A stretch of DNA of 50,733 nt from Mollicutes bacterium Phil14 (lineage in GTDB: Bacteria > Bacillota_I > Bacilli_A > ML615J-28 > CAG-698), in the NCBI GenBank assembly GCA_001940985.1, contig MSHB01000009.1, positions 1-50,733 on the forward strand, given 5' to 3'. Position 1 is the stretch's first letter, and every line of letters begins with the position of its first letter. The translations under genes were made by a program, and so were the position numbers. This document shows positions 50,702-50,733 of this stretch, in pieces. Below the pieces are notes generated by a model. That model was not told where the DNA came from, did not search any database, and worked only from the letters and a program-made list of their open reading frames with translations.

Positions 50702-50733
50702 GAAATAGGGGCTGTGAAATAACTCCCCAATAA

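Overview
The window looks like a metagenome-style contig of gut Firmicutes DNA in three compositional blocks. Most of it (1 to about 16,838 and about 20,050 to about 45,200) is very AT-rich, with almost exclusively A/T-ending codons, densely packed genes mostly on the + strand, strong Gram-positive promoters and short T-tailed terminators. That fits a low-GC Bacilli-type bacterium (Erysipelotrichia or the Mollicutes-related gut lineages). UGA is a stop codon in several intact genes, so the code is standard. The second block (about 16,839-20,045) is much richer in G+C, lies on the minus strand and carries tldD and tldE next to a tRNA-Gln gene. The third (about 45,200 to the end) has intermediate G+C and Lachnospiraceae-like codon use. 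It begins inside leuS, at the most conserved motif of the protein.

Layout. 1-2.9 kb: preQ1 riboswitch and queT, an Uup-like ABC-F protein and a GNAT enzyme. 2.9-7.9 kb: YfmM-like ABC-F, typA and a frameshifted 5'-nucleotidase lipoprotein. 7.9-16.5 kb: TIM-barrel protein, DegV, a U32 RNA-hydroxylase-like protein, then a tight run of an HxxxDG acyltransferase, a zinc-ribbon membrane protein and an Ig-like/metallo-beta-lactamase protein. 16.7-20.1 kb: tRNA-Gln and the tldDE block. 20.3-24 kb: accessory genes, namely an orphan protein behind a cre-like site, an XRE regulator with a perfect palindromic operator, a small Clostridia-type protein with a repeated leader and upstream ORF, the decayed end of an ABC exporter, and a lipoprotein. 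24-32.5 kb: amidohydrolase, D-lactate dehydrogenase, CvpA, DUF1653, a membrane XRE regulator with a DUF4097 lipoprotein, and a DUF1538 transporter with a tandem PII-like protein. 32.6-39.5 kb: BmrCD-like heterodimeric exporter, EF-G-like GTPase and RluA-type pseudouridine synthase. 39.5-44.2 kb: Ig-like lipoprotein, helical protein, an unexplained multi-hairpin RNA candidate, a YoaP-type acetyltransferase, udk and DUF1189. 44.2-50.7 kb: chimeric leuS, then a c-di-GMP signalling protein, a GNAT, a small protein and a MATE pump with an internal deletion.

Functional themes are translation and RNA modification (QueT/preQ1, ABC-F proteins, TypA, U32, EF-G-like, RluA, LeuRS, tRNA-Gln), drug or envelope transport (BmrCD-like pair, MATE, ABC remnant), and small local regulatory circuits (XRE repressors with nearby palindromes, PII-like control of a membrane protein). 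The most notable signals are a pseudoknot-capable RNA candidate at 41,255-41,390, the DUF1538/tandem-PII pair, the repeated leader and upstream ORF at 22,058-22,155, and the two foreign blocks, whose joins fall at a tRNA and at a conserved leuS motif. Those joins could be natural transfer or assembly chimerism. I saw no CRISPR array, transposase, integrase, rRNA or replication origin.
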